Shown: positions 34,007 to 42,887 of the stretch, piece by piece
How the letters are laid out: each line of letters starts with the position of its first letter
Numbering within the stretch: position 1 is the stretch's first letter
Origin: CAIUPE01 sp046091665
GTDB lineage: Bacteria > Pseudomonadota > Alphaproteobacteria > Rhizobiales > Beijerinckiaceae
Assembly (NCBI GenBank): GCA_046091665.1
Contig: JBJTCD010000122.1
Span: forward strand, 1 to 64,000
Direction: 5' to 3'
DNA: 64,000 nucleotides
The notes under the pieces: model-generated
Seen by the model: only the letters and a program-made list of their open reading frames with translations
What the model was told of the DNA's origin: nothing
Database searches by the model: none
Position numbers and translations under genes: made by a program

Positions 34007-35107
34007 ATGAGTGGATCACAGAGTGAAGGCATTCTGCCGTCGCAAGACATTCGCGCGTTACATGAGAGTGGTGCGATCAAAGCTGATCGCCCTCTCGTTG
34101 ACGGACAAATTCAACCCGCAAGTCTTGATCTTCGTTTAGGCCGCCGTGTATGGCGTTTGCGCGCAAGTTTTCTGCCCGGTCAGTCGCATAAAGTGCGCGA
34201 GCGCCTTGATCGCGTGGCCTTGCATGAAATTGATTTGACTAATGGCGCGGTGCTTGAAACGGGCGCGGTTTACATTGCTGAATGTTTGGAAAGCCTCGCG
34301 CTGCCGAATGGATTACCCGCTTCAGCCAATCCGAAAAGTTCAACCGGTCGGCTTGATGTATTCACGCGTTTGATTGCGGATCATGCGCGTGAATTTGATC
34401 AAATTGAAGCGGGTTATCACGGTCCGCTTTATCTCGAAATTTCACCACGCACATTTCCAGTGCTTGTGCGCACGGGATCACGTCTCTCGCAAATTCGTTT
34501 TCGTCGCGGCGCGCCCCGCCTTGATGATGATGCGTTGAAGCTTTTGCATAAACGTGATCCGCTTGTGACGTCATCAGAACCGTCAATTCAAAACGGCATT
34601 GCAGTGAGTGTGGATCTCTCCGGCTTTGGTGCGAATAAGCTCGTTGGCTATCGCGCGCGCCGTCATACGGCTCTTGTCGATGTGGATCGCGTGGGTGCTT
34701 GTGCAGTTGATGATTATTGGGACCCGCTCTATGCGACTGCAGCGCGTGATCTTATTCTCGATCCGGGTCAGTTTTATATTTTGGCTTCAAAAGAAGCCGT
34801 GCAAGTACCGCCTGATCATGCCGCGGAGATGACGCCTTTCGATCCGCTAGTTGGTGAATTCCGCGTTCATTATGCCGGCTTCTTCGATCCGGGATTTGGC
34901 CATGCGGAAAGTGGTGGCTCGGGAAGTCGTGCCGTTCTCGAAGTGCGCTCGCGTGACGTGCCTTTCATCATCGAAGATGGTCAGACCGTCGGTCGTCTCG
35001 TTTATGAGCGCATGGCGGCTTTGCCCGATGTGTTATACGGCAAGGGTCTGGGCTCGAATTATCAAGCGCAGAGCTTGAAATTATCAAAGCACTTCAAAGT
35101 TGATTGA
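34007..35107 (+). CDS. dcd: Two-domain 2'-deoxycytidine 5'-triphosphate deaminase
   Basis: This 366-residue protein is about twice the length of ordinary Dcd (~190). Each half resembles the dCTP deaminase/dUTPase fold. The first has DGQIQPASLDLRLGRRVWRL and NPKSSTGRLDVFTRL; the second has VGYRARRHTALVDV, LILDPGQFYILASKEAVQVPP and GQTVGRLVYERM. This duplicated form is known in Rhizobiales (the DCD family). It would deaminate dCTP to dUTP for dTMP synthesis, working with Dut encoded at 26889. The start at 34007 has GGAG 7 bp upstream, at the end of fabI. Confidence 0.85.
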   Translation: MSGSQSEGILPSQDIRALHESGAIKADRPLVDGQIQPASLDLRLGRRVWRLRASFLPGQSHKVRERLDRVALHEIDLTNGAVLETGAVYIAECLESLALPNGLPASANPKSSTGRLDVFTRLIADHAREFDQIEAGYHGPLYLEISPRTFPVLVRTGSRLSQIRFRRGAPRLDDDALKLLHKRDPLVTSSEPSIQNGIAVSVDLSGFGANKLVGYRARRHTALVDVDRVGACAVDDYWDPLYATAARDLILDPGQFYILASKEAVQVPPDHAAEMTPFDPLVGEFRVHYAGFFDPGFGHAESGGSGSRAVLEVRSRDVPFIIEDGQTVGRLVYERMAALPDVLYGKGLGSNYQAQSLKLSKHFKVD

Positions 35108-35120
35108 GGGCAAAGAAAGA

Positions 35121-35462
35121 TTAGGAATCTTTCAGGAGCTCTTTTAAACGTTCAGTATAGTTGAACAAATGCTTGCGCCCATGATCCGTCATCGTGACAA
35201 TTTTGGCGCGGCGATCATTTTCACCATCGAGACGGTTGATGATCTTTAGTTTTTCGAGCGCGCGTAAATGTTGGCGGACGGACACTTCGGTGGCTTGCGT
35301 ATTCTCGTAAATATCGGAAAGCGGCGCCGAGAAATCATTCTCAACCAGATAGCTCAAAATTTCGATGGTTGTGTTTGTGCGGCTCTTAAAAAAATCGAGC
35401 TCGATCTGAATCAGGTGCCGTCTGCGGCGCGCTAGGTCATGAATCGATACGCCGCTACTCAT
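35121..35462 (-). CDS. MarR-like winged-helix transcriptional regulator
   Basis: This 113-residue protein has a helix-turn-helix in LSDIYENTQATEVSVRQHLRALEKLKIINRL followed by a wing ENDRRAKIVTMTDHGRKHL, the MarR arrangement. It is shorter than typical MarR proteins (~140) because the N-terminal dimer helix is reduced. It is convergent with dcd (13 bp apart) and divergent from prfC across ~230 bp. The target is unknown. Confidence 0.75.
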   Translation of the reverse strand: MSSGVSIHDLARRRRHLIQIELDFFKSRTNTTIEILSYLVENDFSAPLSDIYENTQATEVSVRQHLRALEKLKIINRLDGENDRRAKIVTMTDHGRKHLFNYTERLKELLKDS

Positions 35463-35694
35463 ATTGGATTGAACCCATCGCTCTTGATTGTGCTTTTATA
35501 GCTTAGGCGTAGCCGTAAAAACGTCTTAAAAAATCAAAAAAAAGTTTCGGAGATTCAGTTCGTTATTTGCGAAAATTCTTGTATTTCGCCTTTATTCATT
35601 GATTTTGGGGCCATAAGCGACTATCCCGCCCACAAGGATTTGCCCCTACCGCCACGATGAGATTATCCGAAACAGGTCCGGGCCAGGACGCGTT

Positions 35695-37281
35695 ATGACA
35701 CTGAAAACCGAGGCCGGACGGCGGCGCACTTTTGCGATCATCTCGCACCCTGACGCCGGTAAGACGACATTGACCGAAAAGCTGCTGCTCATGGGCGGCG
35801 CGATCCAGCTTGCCGGTGAGGTGAAGGCGCGGCGCGGCGGGGCGCAAACGCGCTCGGACTGGATGGGCATTGAGCGCGCGCGCGGTATTTCTGTGGTCAC
35901 TTCGGTGATGACGTTCGAATATGCTGGATGCGTTTTCAATCTCCTCGATACGCCGGGCCACGAAGACTTTTCCGAAGATACGTATCGTACATTGACGGCC
36001 GTTGATTCAGCTGTGATGGTGATTGACGCTGCGAAAGGCATCGAGGCGCGCACGCGCAAACTCTTTGAAGTGTGCCGCTTGCGCGACATTCCCATTGTGA
36101 CATTCATCAACAAAATGGATCGTGAGACGCGTGATCCGTTCGATCTCTTGGATGAAATCGAAAAGACTCTCGCGCTTGATACCGCACCAGCGACATGGCC
36201 GGTGGGGCGCGGCAAGAACTTTGCTGGCACTTATGATTTTACAAAGCGCGCATTTCGTAAACTCGATTCAGATGAAACGGTTCTGACCGTAAGCGGTCCT
36301 GATGACGAACGGTTGGCAGAGCTTATTCCTGAACATGAACGCGATGCGTTCCGTGAAGAAATTTCACTTGCCGCGGAAGCGTGTCGTCCCTTCGATCTTC
36401 AAGCCTTTCGTGAAGGTCATTTGACGCCGGTGTTTTTTGGTTCAGCCTTGCGTGACTTTGGTGTGCGCGATCTGATTGATGCAATGGCTGCGATTGCGCC
36501 GCCGCCGCGCGCGCAAGAAGCCGCAAGCCGTATAGTTGAATCTGATGAAAGCAAAATGACGGGCTTTGTTTTCAAGATCCAAGCGAATATGGATCCCAAT
36601 CATCGGGACCGTATTGCTTTTATCCGCGTTTGCTCCGGTCGTCTTGAACGCGGCATGAAAGCAAAATTGGTCCGCACCGGAAAAGCCTTGCCTGTGAATG
36701 CACCGCAATTCTTTTTCGCGCGTGATCGAGTTTTGGCTGAAGAAGCCTATGCAGGCGATGTTGTGGGTCTGCCCAATCACGGCACCTTGCGCATTGGCGA
36801 CACATTGACCGAAGGCGAAGATTTGATTTTTCGCGGTGTGCCCAGTTTTGCGCCTGAAATCTTGCGTCGCGTGCGTTTGAAAGACGCAATGAAAGCCAAG
36901 AAACTCAAGGAAGCCTTGCAGCAATTGGGTGAAGAAGGGGTTGTACAACTCTTCACACCGCTTGATGGTTCGGGCGCAATTGTCGGTGTTGTTGGCGCGT
37001 TGCAGCTTGATGTGCTGATTGAGCGCCTCAATGCTGAATATGGATTACCGATTGAATTGGAGCCGACACGCTTTAGCGTTTGTCGCTGGATTTCATCTGA
37101 CGATAAGGCCGAATTGGAAAAATTTATTGATGCGCATGGGTCTTCCATTGCGCATGATCTTGATGGCGCACCGGTTTTTCTTGCGCCCTCCGCCTTTACG
37201 TTGAATTATGAGCATGAACGCTGGCCGGCGATTTTGATTGCCGATGTCAAAGATTATCAGATGCGGGATGACGCGAATTAA
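35695..37281 (+). CDS. prfC: Peptide chain release factor 3
   Basis: This 528-residue translational GTPase has G1 SHPDAGKTTLTEKLL, G3 DTPGHEDFSEDTYR and G4 NKMDR near residue 142. The RF3-specific QADWMGIE-like segment appears as TRSDWMGIERARGISV, and the C-terminal part shows PEILRRVRLKDAMKAKKLKEAL. It recycles RF1 and RF2 from the ribosome after termination. Its start is ATG 35695 with AGGA upstream. Length matches the family (~525-530). Confidence 0.96.
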   Translation: MTLKTEAGRRRTFAIISHPDAGKTTLTEKLLLMGGAIQLAGEVKARRGGAQTRSDWMGIERARGISVVTSVMTFEYAGCVFNLLDTPGHEDFSEDTYRTLTAVDSAVMVIDAAKGIEARTRKLFEVCRLRDIPIVTFINKMDRETRDPFDLLDEIEKTLALDTAPATWPVGRGKNFAGTYDFTKRAFRKLDSDETVLTVSGPDDERLAELIPEHERDAFREEISLAAEACRPFDLQAFREGHLTPVFFGSALRDFGVRDLIDAMAAIAPPPRAQEAASRIVESDESKMTGFVFKIQANMDPNHRDRIAFIRVCSGRLERGMKAKLVRTGKALPVNAPQFFFARDRVLAEEAYAGDVVGLPNHGTLRIGDTLTEGEDLIFRGVPSFAPEILRRVRLKDAMKAKKLKEALQQLGEEGVVQLFTPLDGSGAIVGVVGALQLDVLIERLNAEYGLPIELEPTRFSVCRWISSDDKAELEKFIDAHGSSIAHDLDGAPVFLAPSAFTLNYEHERWPAILIADVKDYQMRDDAN

Positions 37282-37296
37282 GGAGCGCTTTTGATC

Positions 37297-38370
37297 ATGG
37301 CTGGTGGTGAAAAGAAAATTCGATCCGACAATCTGAAAGCCGTCGCACGCCACATCTTTGCCAAAGCCGGATCTTTACCGCGCGAATGTGATCTCTTGGC
37401 GGATCATTTGATTGAAGCCAATCTCAAAGGTCATGACTCGCACGGTATCGGAATGATTCCCGCTTATATCGCGGCGCTAAAAGTCGACGAGTTGAAACTC
37501 AATGCTTCACCACGCTTGATCTCTGAAACAGGGTCAACGCTTGTCCTTGATGGCGGATTGGGCCTGGGTCAAAGCATCGCGCATGACGCGATGGCAATGG
37601 GTATTGAGCGCGCGAAAGCGCATGGCTCTTCGATTGTCGCACTGCATAACAGCCATCATATCGGACGCATCGGCCATTGGGCCGAGCAATGTGCGGCGGC
37701 AGGTCTTGTATCGATTCATTTCGTCAATGTGATTGCTGAACCCGTGGTCGCACCTTTTGGTGGAACGGTGGCCCGGGTTGTGACCAATCCGATCTCGATT
37801 GGCATTCCGCGCGAAGGTCATGCGGCGGTGATTGTTGATTTTGCAACAAGCCGATTAGCGCATGGAAAAATTCGCGTGGCTTATAACAAGGGCATCACTG
37901 TGCCTGAAGGCACTTTGATCGATGCGGCGGGACATCCCACAAATGATCCGGCGGCTTTGTTCACGGATCCGCGCGGCGCAATCCTGCCTTTCGGCGAGCA
38001 TAAAGGGTGGACGCTGGCATTTGCCTGCGAAGCTTTGGCCGGTGCGCTTACGGGCGGCGAGGCGATCAAGGGCGTTGTGACGCGCAAAGCCATCGTCAAT
38101 AATATGCTCTCCATTCTGATCGCGCCGAACCGGATTGGCACAGCACCCTCCTATTTCCGTGAACTTGAAGAGATGATCACTTGGGTTCAGAGCCCCGCGC
38201 CGGGTGCCGATCCTTCCGTCCTTCTGCCGGGTGACCCCGAACGGAAAACGCGGACCGAGCGATTGCGTGAGGGTATTCCGGTTGATCCGGCGACATGGGC
38301 GCAAATTTTGGCGGCTGCGGGCGAAATTGGCGTCACATCGTCTTCACTTGAGGCGGCGGCGGGCCTTTAA
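37297..38370 (+). CDS. Ldh2-family malate/L-lactate/sulfolactate dehydrogenase
   Basis: This is a 357-residue NAD(P)-dependent dehydrogenase of the MDH2/LDH2 fold. The signatures are HDSHGIGMIPAYIAAL, HNSHHIGRIGHWAEQC (the His that acts as catalytic base) and TNPISIGIPREGHAAVIVDFATS. Family members oxidise malate, L-lactate, ureidoglycolate or (R)-sulfolactate, and the sequence alone does not choose. AAGGAG spans the prfC stop; the start is ATG 37297 or TTG 37291. It is coupled to prfC by position only. Confidence 0.88.
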   Translation: MAGGEKKIRSDNLKAVARHIFAKAGSLPRECDLLADHLIEANLKGHDSHGIGMIPAYIAALKVDELKLNASPRLISETGSTLVLDGGLGLGQSIAHDAMAMGIERAKAHGSSIVALHNSHHIGRIGHWAEQCAAAGLVSIHFVNVIAEPVVAPFGGTVARVVTNPISIGIPREGHAAVIVDFATSRLAHGKIRVAYNKGITVPEGTLIDAAGHPTNDPAALFTDPRGAILPFGEHKGWTLAFACEALAGALTGGEAIKGVVTRKAIVNNMLSILIAPNRIGTAPSYFRELEEMITWVQSPAPGADPSVLLPGDPERKTRTERLREGIPVDPATWAQILAAAGEIGVTSSSLEAAAGL

Positions 38371-38450
38371 CGGACCCTTGCCTTGCTTTCGCCCGGTCGA
38401 GCCGTCATAGAACGGAACCATTTTCGCTCTGGTTGCTCTATATTGTCTTC

Positions 38451-39464
38451 ATGACGGAACGCGCGCCTTCCCCGCAATCATCTGCTGCTGAACCGCCGAA
38501 AGAGCGGCAAGGCGTGAATATTTTTGGCGGCATCGCCAGCGTTATTCTTTTTGGTGCTGCGCTTTATGTACTCTATCGCGTTGCGGGGGAAGTGAAACCG
38601 GATGATGTGATTGCTGCGTTTCATAAAGCGGGACGTGAGCAAATCGGTCTCGCTATAGTTTTTACACTTTTGAGTTATCTGTTCCTCACCGGTTATGACG
38701 CCTTAGCGATGCGCCAATTGGCGATCAAAGCGCATGTGGCACGCGTTGCCTTTGCATCTTTCACAAGCTACGCCATTTCTTTTACGCTCGGTTTTCCCTG
38801 GCTTACCGCCGGCGCTGTTCGCTATTGGATCTACTCCGCAACCGGAATCTCGTCATCAAAAGTGGCGAGCCTGACATTAATTGCCGGAATGACATTCATT
38901 CTCGGCATGGCCGCTGTCTTTGGAATTGGTTTGATTTGGCAGGCTGAAGCCATTTCATATATCAATCAAGCAACCGCTTCGGTTAATCAATTGATTGGCA
39001 TGGCGGTGCTCTCTGGCATTCTTGTTTATCTTGTATGGGCCGCTGCCAAAAAGCGCCACATGCGCATCAAAACTTTTATGATCGAATTGCCGACACTGAA
39101 TGTGTCGCTCGGCCAATTGGCATTGGGTGCTGCCGATGTGTGCGCGGCGGCGGCCGTACTTTACGTGCTTCTTCCAGAAGATCATGGCATTGCCTTTGAA
39201 ACTTTTGCGGCGATTTATGCCTTCGCGTGTATTCTTGGCGTCGTCAGTAATGCGCCCGGAGGCTTGGGAGTTTTTGAAGCGACGATTTTACTGGCCTTGC
39301 ATAATTTGCCACGCGAAGGTGTGATCAGTGCGCTGCTCCTTTTTCGTCTCTGTTATTATCTTGGTCCTTTTGTGATCGCGGTCATCGCCTTGGCGCTCTA
39401 TGAGATTGTCATCAGATTTTTAAAATTCCGTGCGCGTATGATTGATCATACTCCGGATGAATGA
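38451..39464 (+). CDS. UPF0104 (lysylphosphatidylglycerol synthase TM-like) membrane protein
   Basis: This 337-residue integral membrane protein has about eight hydrophobic helices and the family core VVSNAPGGLGVFEATILLAL near residue 270. It corresponds to the flippase-like half of MprF/YbhN without any aminoacyl transferase domain. I chose ATG 38451; six codons upstream the frame has no ribosome-binding site. It ends 15 bp before phoR, so it may share the phoR transcript. The function is not known from sequence; a lipid-handling role is inference. Confidence 0.8.
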   Translation: MTERAPSPQSSAAEPPKERQGVNIFGGIASVILFGAALYVLYRVAGEVKPDDVIAAFHKAGREQIGLAIVFTLLSYLFLTGYDALAMRQLAIKAHVARVAFASFTSYAISFTLGFPWLTAGAVRYWIYSATGISSSKVASLTLIAGMTFILGMAAVFGIGLIWQAEAISYINQATASVNQLIGMAVLSGILVYLVWAAAKKRHMRIKTFMIELPTLNVSLGQLALGAADVCAAAAVLYVLLPEDHGIAFETFAAIYAFACILGVVSNAPGGLGVFEATILLALHNLPREGVISALLLFRLCYYLGPFVIAVIALALYEIVIRFLKFRARMIDHTPDE

Positions 39465-39479
39465 GGCGCAATCATCCCC

Positions 39480-40547
39480 ATGACTCCGCTTCCCCCTTTA
39501 TTGCTTGAAAGTCTTGATGCGCTCTCTGATCCGGTCATTCTGATTGATCAACGTAAAACCATCATCCATTTTAACAAAGCTGCAAGTGAAGCCTGGTCGG
39601 CTTTGGCAATGGGCGCACCGCTGTCTTTTACACTTCGAGCTCCTGATCTTGTTGAGGCCATCGAAGAGGTGCTCGCTGATCGCATGCGGGAGTGCGAAGG
39701 CATATTTTCAGAACGGCATCCGGTTGAGCGTGATTTTTCATTCCGCATTCGCGGATTTCAAGATCAAGAGTCTGTCTCAACACGCACGGCCCCAGCAGCC
39801 ATTGTGATTTTCCGTGATCTCACAGAAGCGCGTCGTCTCGAATCCATGCGCGTCGATTTTGTTGCCAATGCGAGTCATGAATTGCGCACACCGCTGGCCT
39901 CGTTGATTGGTTTTATTGAAACATTGCAAGGCCCCGCGCGTGATGATCCTAAAGCTCAGGCGCGTTTTCTTTCCATCATGCGCGAGCAAGGCCGACGCAT
40001 GGCGCGGTTGATTGATGATCTTTTATCCTTGTCACGCGTCGAGATGAGCGAACATCGTAGACCTATTGATCCTGTTGATCTCTCGTCTGTTGTTCAGCAA
40101 TCGGTTGATACGCTCAGGCCTGTGGCTTCCGCACGCGGCGTAACGCTCGAAATTAAATCTCCCGATCAGCCATTTATCATTCCCGGTGATCGCGATGAAT
40201 TGTTGCGAGTCGTTGAAAACCTCGTCGAGAATGGCATTAAATATGGTCACACTGGCGGCCGTGTCGAAATTGATGTGCGACCGATTCAGGGCGACGTGTC
40301 AGATGATCTCGCTTTATCGGTTCGTGATTTTGGCGACGGCATTGCCGCTGAACATTTACCGCGATTAACTGAGCGCTTTTATCGGGTTGATGCGTCCGCA
40401 AGCCGCGAAAGTGGTGGCACAGGATTGGGGCTCGCCATCGTTAAACATATCATCAACCGCCATCGCGGAAGGCTTGTGATTGAAAGCGAGAAGGGCCAAG
40501 GCTCGGTCTTCCGGGCGATTTTGCCGCGCACGGCTTCGTCACTTTGA
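39480..40547 (+). CDS. phoR: Phosphate regulon sensor kinase PhoR (no membrane segment seen)
   Basis: This 355-residue histidine kinase has a PAS-like domain at ~10-120, HisKA with H133 (ASHELRTPLASLIGF), and HATPase_c with NLVENGIKYGHTGG, DFGDGIAAEHL and GGTGLGLAIVKHIINRH, closest in style to PhoR. It phosphorylates PhoB, encoded at 45292, when phosphate is low, with PhoU and the Pst transporter as negative signal. Unusually the N-terminus is polar from residue 1 and no transmembrane helix is present. The next genes are pstSCAB-phoU-phoB, which fixes the assignment. Confidence 0.92.
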   Translation: MTPLPPLLLESLDALSDPVILIDQRKTIIHFNKAASEAWSALAMGAPLSFTLRAPDLVEAIEEVLADRMRECEGIFSERHPVERDFSFRIRGFQDQESVSTRTAPAAIVIFRDLTEARRLESMRVDFVANASHELRTPLASLIGFIETLQGPARDDPKAQARFLSIMREQGRRMARLIDDLLSLSRVEMSEHRRPIDPVDLSSVVQQSVDTLRPVASARGVTLEIKSPDQPFIIPGDRDELLRVVENLVENGIKYGHTGGRVEIDVRPIQGDVSDDLALSVRDFGDGIAAEHLPRLTERFYRVDASASRESGGTGLGLAIVKHIINRHRGRLVIESEKGQGSVFRAILPRTASSL

Positions 40548-40583
40548 CTTAGGCCGCTCGGGGTTTTCCCCAATATCTCCCAA

Positions 40584-40616
40584 CTGTCTTTTTGATGTCA
40601 TAAATGTGTCATCGGG
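40584..40616 (+). promoter_or_regulatory. PHO box upstream of pstS (three 11-bp repeats)
   Basis: CTGTCTTTTTG (40584), ATGTCATAAAT (40595) and GTGTCATCGGG (40606) are direct repeats at exactly 11-bp spacing. The last two match the PhoB consensus CTGTCATAAATCTGTCAT closely; the first is a weaker half-site. PhoB binding here would activate pstS when phosphate is low. Confidence 0.85.
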
Positions 40617-40629
40617 CGCGCTTACGACG

Positions 40630-40683
40630 GCGCCATCGAGGCGAGTATGGCCTCGTGGTCCGGTGTTCTGCCTTCGATGGCGC
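40630..40683 (+). promoter_or_regulatory. Hairpin in pstS leader
   Basis: GCGCCATCGA (40630-40639) is perfectly complementary to TCGATGGCGC (40674-40683), with a 34-base loop that contains a smaller GAGGC/GCCTC pairing. It lies between the PHO box and the pstS start at 40729, so it would be in the 5' untranslated leader. It may stabilise the mRNA; there is no T-run. Confidence 0.6.
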
Positions 40684-40728
40684 GGCCGCTGGGATCGACC
40701 CTAAAATCCCCTTGTTGGAGATTATCCC

Positions 40729-41742
40729 ATGAAATTGAAGACGATTTTGGCTGCTGGCCTTGTGGCAGCGGTTTCTTTTACAGGCGCTTTGGCGAAGGAT
40801 GTGTCGGGTGCCGGCGCGACATTCCCGGCTCCCGTTTATCTCAAATGGGCCGATGCCTATAAAAAGGCCACCGGCGCAGCGGTGAATTATCAGGGCGTTG
40901 GCTCGGGCGCTGGCCGCAAGCAGATTGAAGCCCGCACGGTGACTTTTGCCGGTTCAGACATCCCGCAAAAAGGTGACTGGCTTGATCAACGCGGCCTCGT
41001 GCAATGGCCGATGGTGATGGGCGGCATTGTGCCGATCGTCAATCTTGAAGGCATTGGCTCATCAGACCTCGTTCTCGACGGCCAGACGCTCGGCGATATC
41101 TATTCGGGCAAGATCAAGCGTTGGAATGATGCCGCTTTGACCGCGCTCAACCCGAAGGCGAAGCTTCCGGATCTGCCCATTATCGTGATCCGCCGTTCAG
41201 ACGGTTCGGGCACGACCTACAATTTCACATACTATCTCTCGGCCGTGAATGAAGACTTCAAGAAAAAAGTCGGCACGGGTGAAGCGGTTGAATGGCCGGT
41301 CGGCATCGGCGGCAAGGGCAATGATGGCGTAGCCAACAATGTCATGCAAACCAAGGGTTCGATTGGTTATGTTGAGCTCGCCTTCGCAATCCAGAACGGC
41401 CTTGCTTACACCGACATGATCAATGCGGCTGGCAAGCGCGTGAAGCCGAAATTCGAAAGCTTCCAGGCAGCCGCACAAAATGCTGATTGGGCCAAGGCTG
41501 ATCATTTCAACCTCGTTCTTGCCAATCAGCCGGGCGCCAGCGCTTGGCCGATGACGGTGGCGACCTTCATCCTGATGCCGACAGAGCCTGAAGATGGCGA
41601 AGCTGCTGCGGCCGCGCTGAAATTCTTCGACTGGGCCTATGCGAATGGCGGCGGCATGGCCAAGGAACTCGATTATATCCCGATGCCTGACTCGGTTGTC
41701 TCAAAGGTGAAGGCGTCGGTCTGGTCACAAATCAAGAAATAA
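40729..41742 (+). CDS. pstS: Phosphate ABC transporter substrate-binding protein PstS
   Basis: This 337-residue periplasmic protein has a signal peptide (MKLKTILAAGLVAAVSFTGA, then LA before KDVSG). Phosphate-binding segments are GAGATFPAPVYLKWADAYKK, FAGSDIPQK and RRSDGSGTTYNFTYYLS. It delivers phosphate to PstCA. PHO-box controlled; a strong hairpin separates it from pstC, which would allow higher expression of PstS than of the membrane parts. Confidence 0.97.
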   Translation: MKLKTILAAGLVAAVSFTGALAKDVSGAGATFPAPVYLKWADAYKKATGAAVNYQGVGSGAGRKQIEARTVTFAGSDIPQKGDWLDQRGLVQWPMVMGGIVPIVNLEGIGSSDLVLDGQTLGDIYSGKIKRWNDAALTALNPKAKLPDLPIIVIRRSDGSGTTYNFTYYLSAVNEDFKKKVGTGEAVEWPVGIGGKGNDGVANNVMQTKGSIGYVELAFAIQNGLAYTDMINAAGKRVKPKFESFQAAAQNADWAKADHFNLVLANQPGASAWPMTVATFILMPTEPEDGEAAAAALKFFDWAYANGGGMAKELDYIPMPDSVVSKVKASVWSQIKK

Positions 41743-41791
41743 TCAGACTTTGCTTTGTCATCTTTCTGTGATGACACTCCTTAAAAGCTTC

Positions 41792-41817
41792 TCAGGGCGC
41801 TTCACAAAGCGCCCTGA
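41792..41817 (+). promoter_or_regulatory. Strong hairpin between pstS and pstC
   Basis: TCAGGGCGCTT (41792-41802), loop CACA, AAGCGCCCTGA (41807-41817): 11 bp with no mismatch. ATTATATAG follows rather than a T-run, so it is probably a partial terminator or an mRNA 3'-end stabiliser. Confidence 0.75.
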
Positions 41818-41887
41818 TTATATAGACCGGTGTCTCAGCAATAGGCGTCGCGTTTACAGATGATGGGTAGCGATCAAGGGACCTCCT

Positions 41888-42886
41888 ATGACACAAGTCA
41901 CATCTTCACTTGATCTGCGCCAAACCGCCAGCACTGCCCGCTCAAAAATTCTTTCCTCGATGGCCACTGGTGATCGTATTTTTGCGTTCGTCACCCGCGC
42001 ATGTGCCTATGGCGTCTTCATCCTTTTGCTCGGCATTATGGTGTCACTCATCATGGGTGCTTGGCCAGCGATTAAAACTTTCGGCCTTGAATTCTTGGTG
42101 ACACGGCGTTGGGCACCGCAACTTGATGAACCGATACTTGGCGCGCTCGCACCAATCTATGGAACGCTGCTTACCTCTTTTGTTGCGATGTTGATTGCGG
42201 TTCCTTTTGGTCTCGGCATCGCGATTTTTTTAACGGAACTTTGCCCTATTCCCTTGCGCCGCCCGATCCGTGTTGCGGTTGAACTTTTGGCAGGCGTTCC
42301 GTCAATCATCTATGGCATGTGGGGCTTCTTTGTCCTTGGGCCTTTCTTAGCGCATTATGTCGAGCCCCCTATCGTGTGGGCCGTGCAAGATATTCCGGTG
42401 CTGAATATCATTTTCGGTGCTGAGATGATTTCAAATATCAGTCTTTTTAATGCATCGCTTGTGCTTGCGATTATGATTCTCCCGTTCATCACCGCAATTG
42501 CTGTTGACGTCTTCAGTACGGTGCCGCCTGTATTGAAAGAGTCTGCCTATGGAATTGGCTGCACGACATGGGAAGTGGTAACAAATGTCGTCGTTCCTTA
42601 TGCGCGTGTTGGTTTGGTTGGCGGCGTGATGTTGGCGCTTGGTCGGGCGCTTGGCGAAACCATGGCCGTGACCTTCATCATCGGTAATAGTTTCAAGATT
42701 GATGGTTCAATCTTCTCACCGGGTACAACCATTTCCGCTGCGATTGCCAGTGAATTTGCGGAAAGCTCTGATCTACATCGTTCGGCTTTGATGTATCTTG
42801 GCCTCTTGCTTTTCATACTCACTTTCTTTGTTCTCGCAGCCGCACGTTTGATGTTGATGCGTCTCGAAAAGCGTGCAGGAGCTTGA
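41888..42886 (+). CDS. pstC: Phosphate ABC transporter permease PstC
   Basis: This 332-residue inner-membrane protein has about six helices. The permease motif is in CTTWEVVTNVVVPYARVGLVGGVMLALGRALGETMAV, and VELLAGVPSIIYGMWGFFVLGP is PstC-typical. It forms the channel with PstA and contacts PstB. GGGACCTCCT lies before ATG 41888. It ends one base before pstA begins (TGA-G-ATG). Confidence 0.96.
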   Translation: MTQVTSSLDLRQTASTARSKILSSMATGDRIFAFVTRACAYGVFILLLGIMVSLIMGAWPAIKTFGLEFLVTRRWAPQLDEPILGALAPIYGTLLTSFVAMLIAVPFGLGIAIFLTELCPIPLRRPIRVAVELLAGVPSIIYGMWGFFVLGPFLAHYVEPPIVWAVQDIPVLNIIFGAEMISNISLFNASLVLAIMILPFITAIAVDVFSTVPPVLKESAYGIGCTTWEVVTNVVVPYARVGLVGGVMLALGRALGETMAVTFIIGNSFKIDGSIFSPGTTISAAIASEFAESSDLHRSALMYLGLLLFILTFFVLAAARLMLMRLEKRAGA

Positions 42887-42887
42887 G

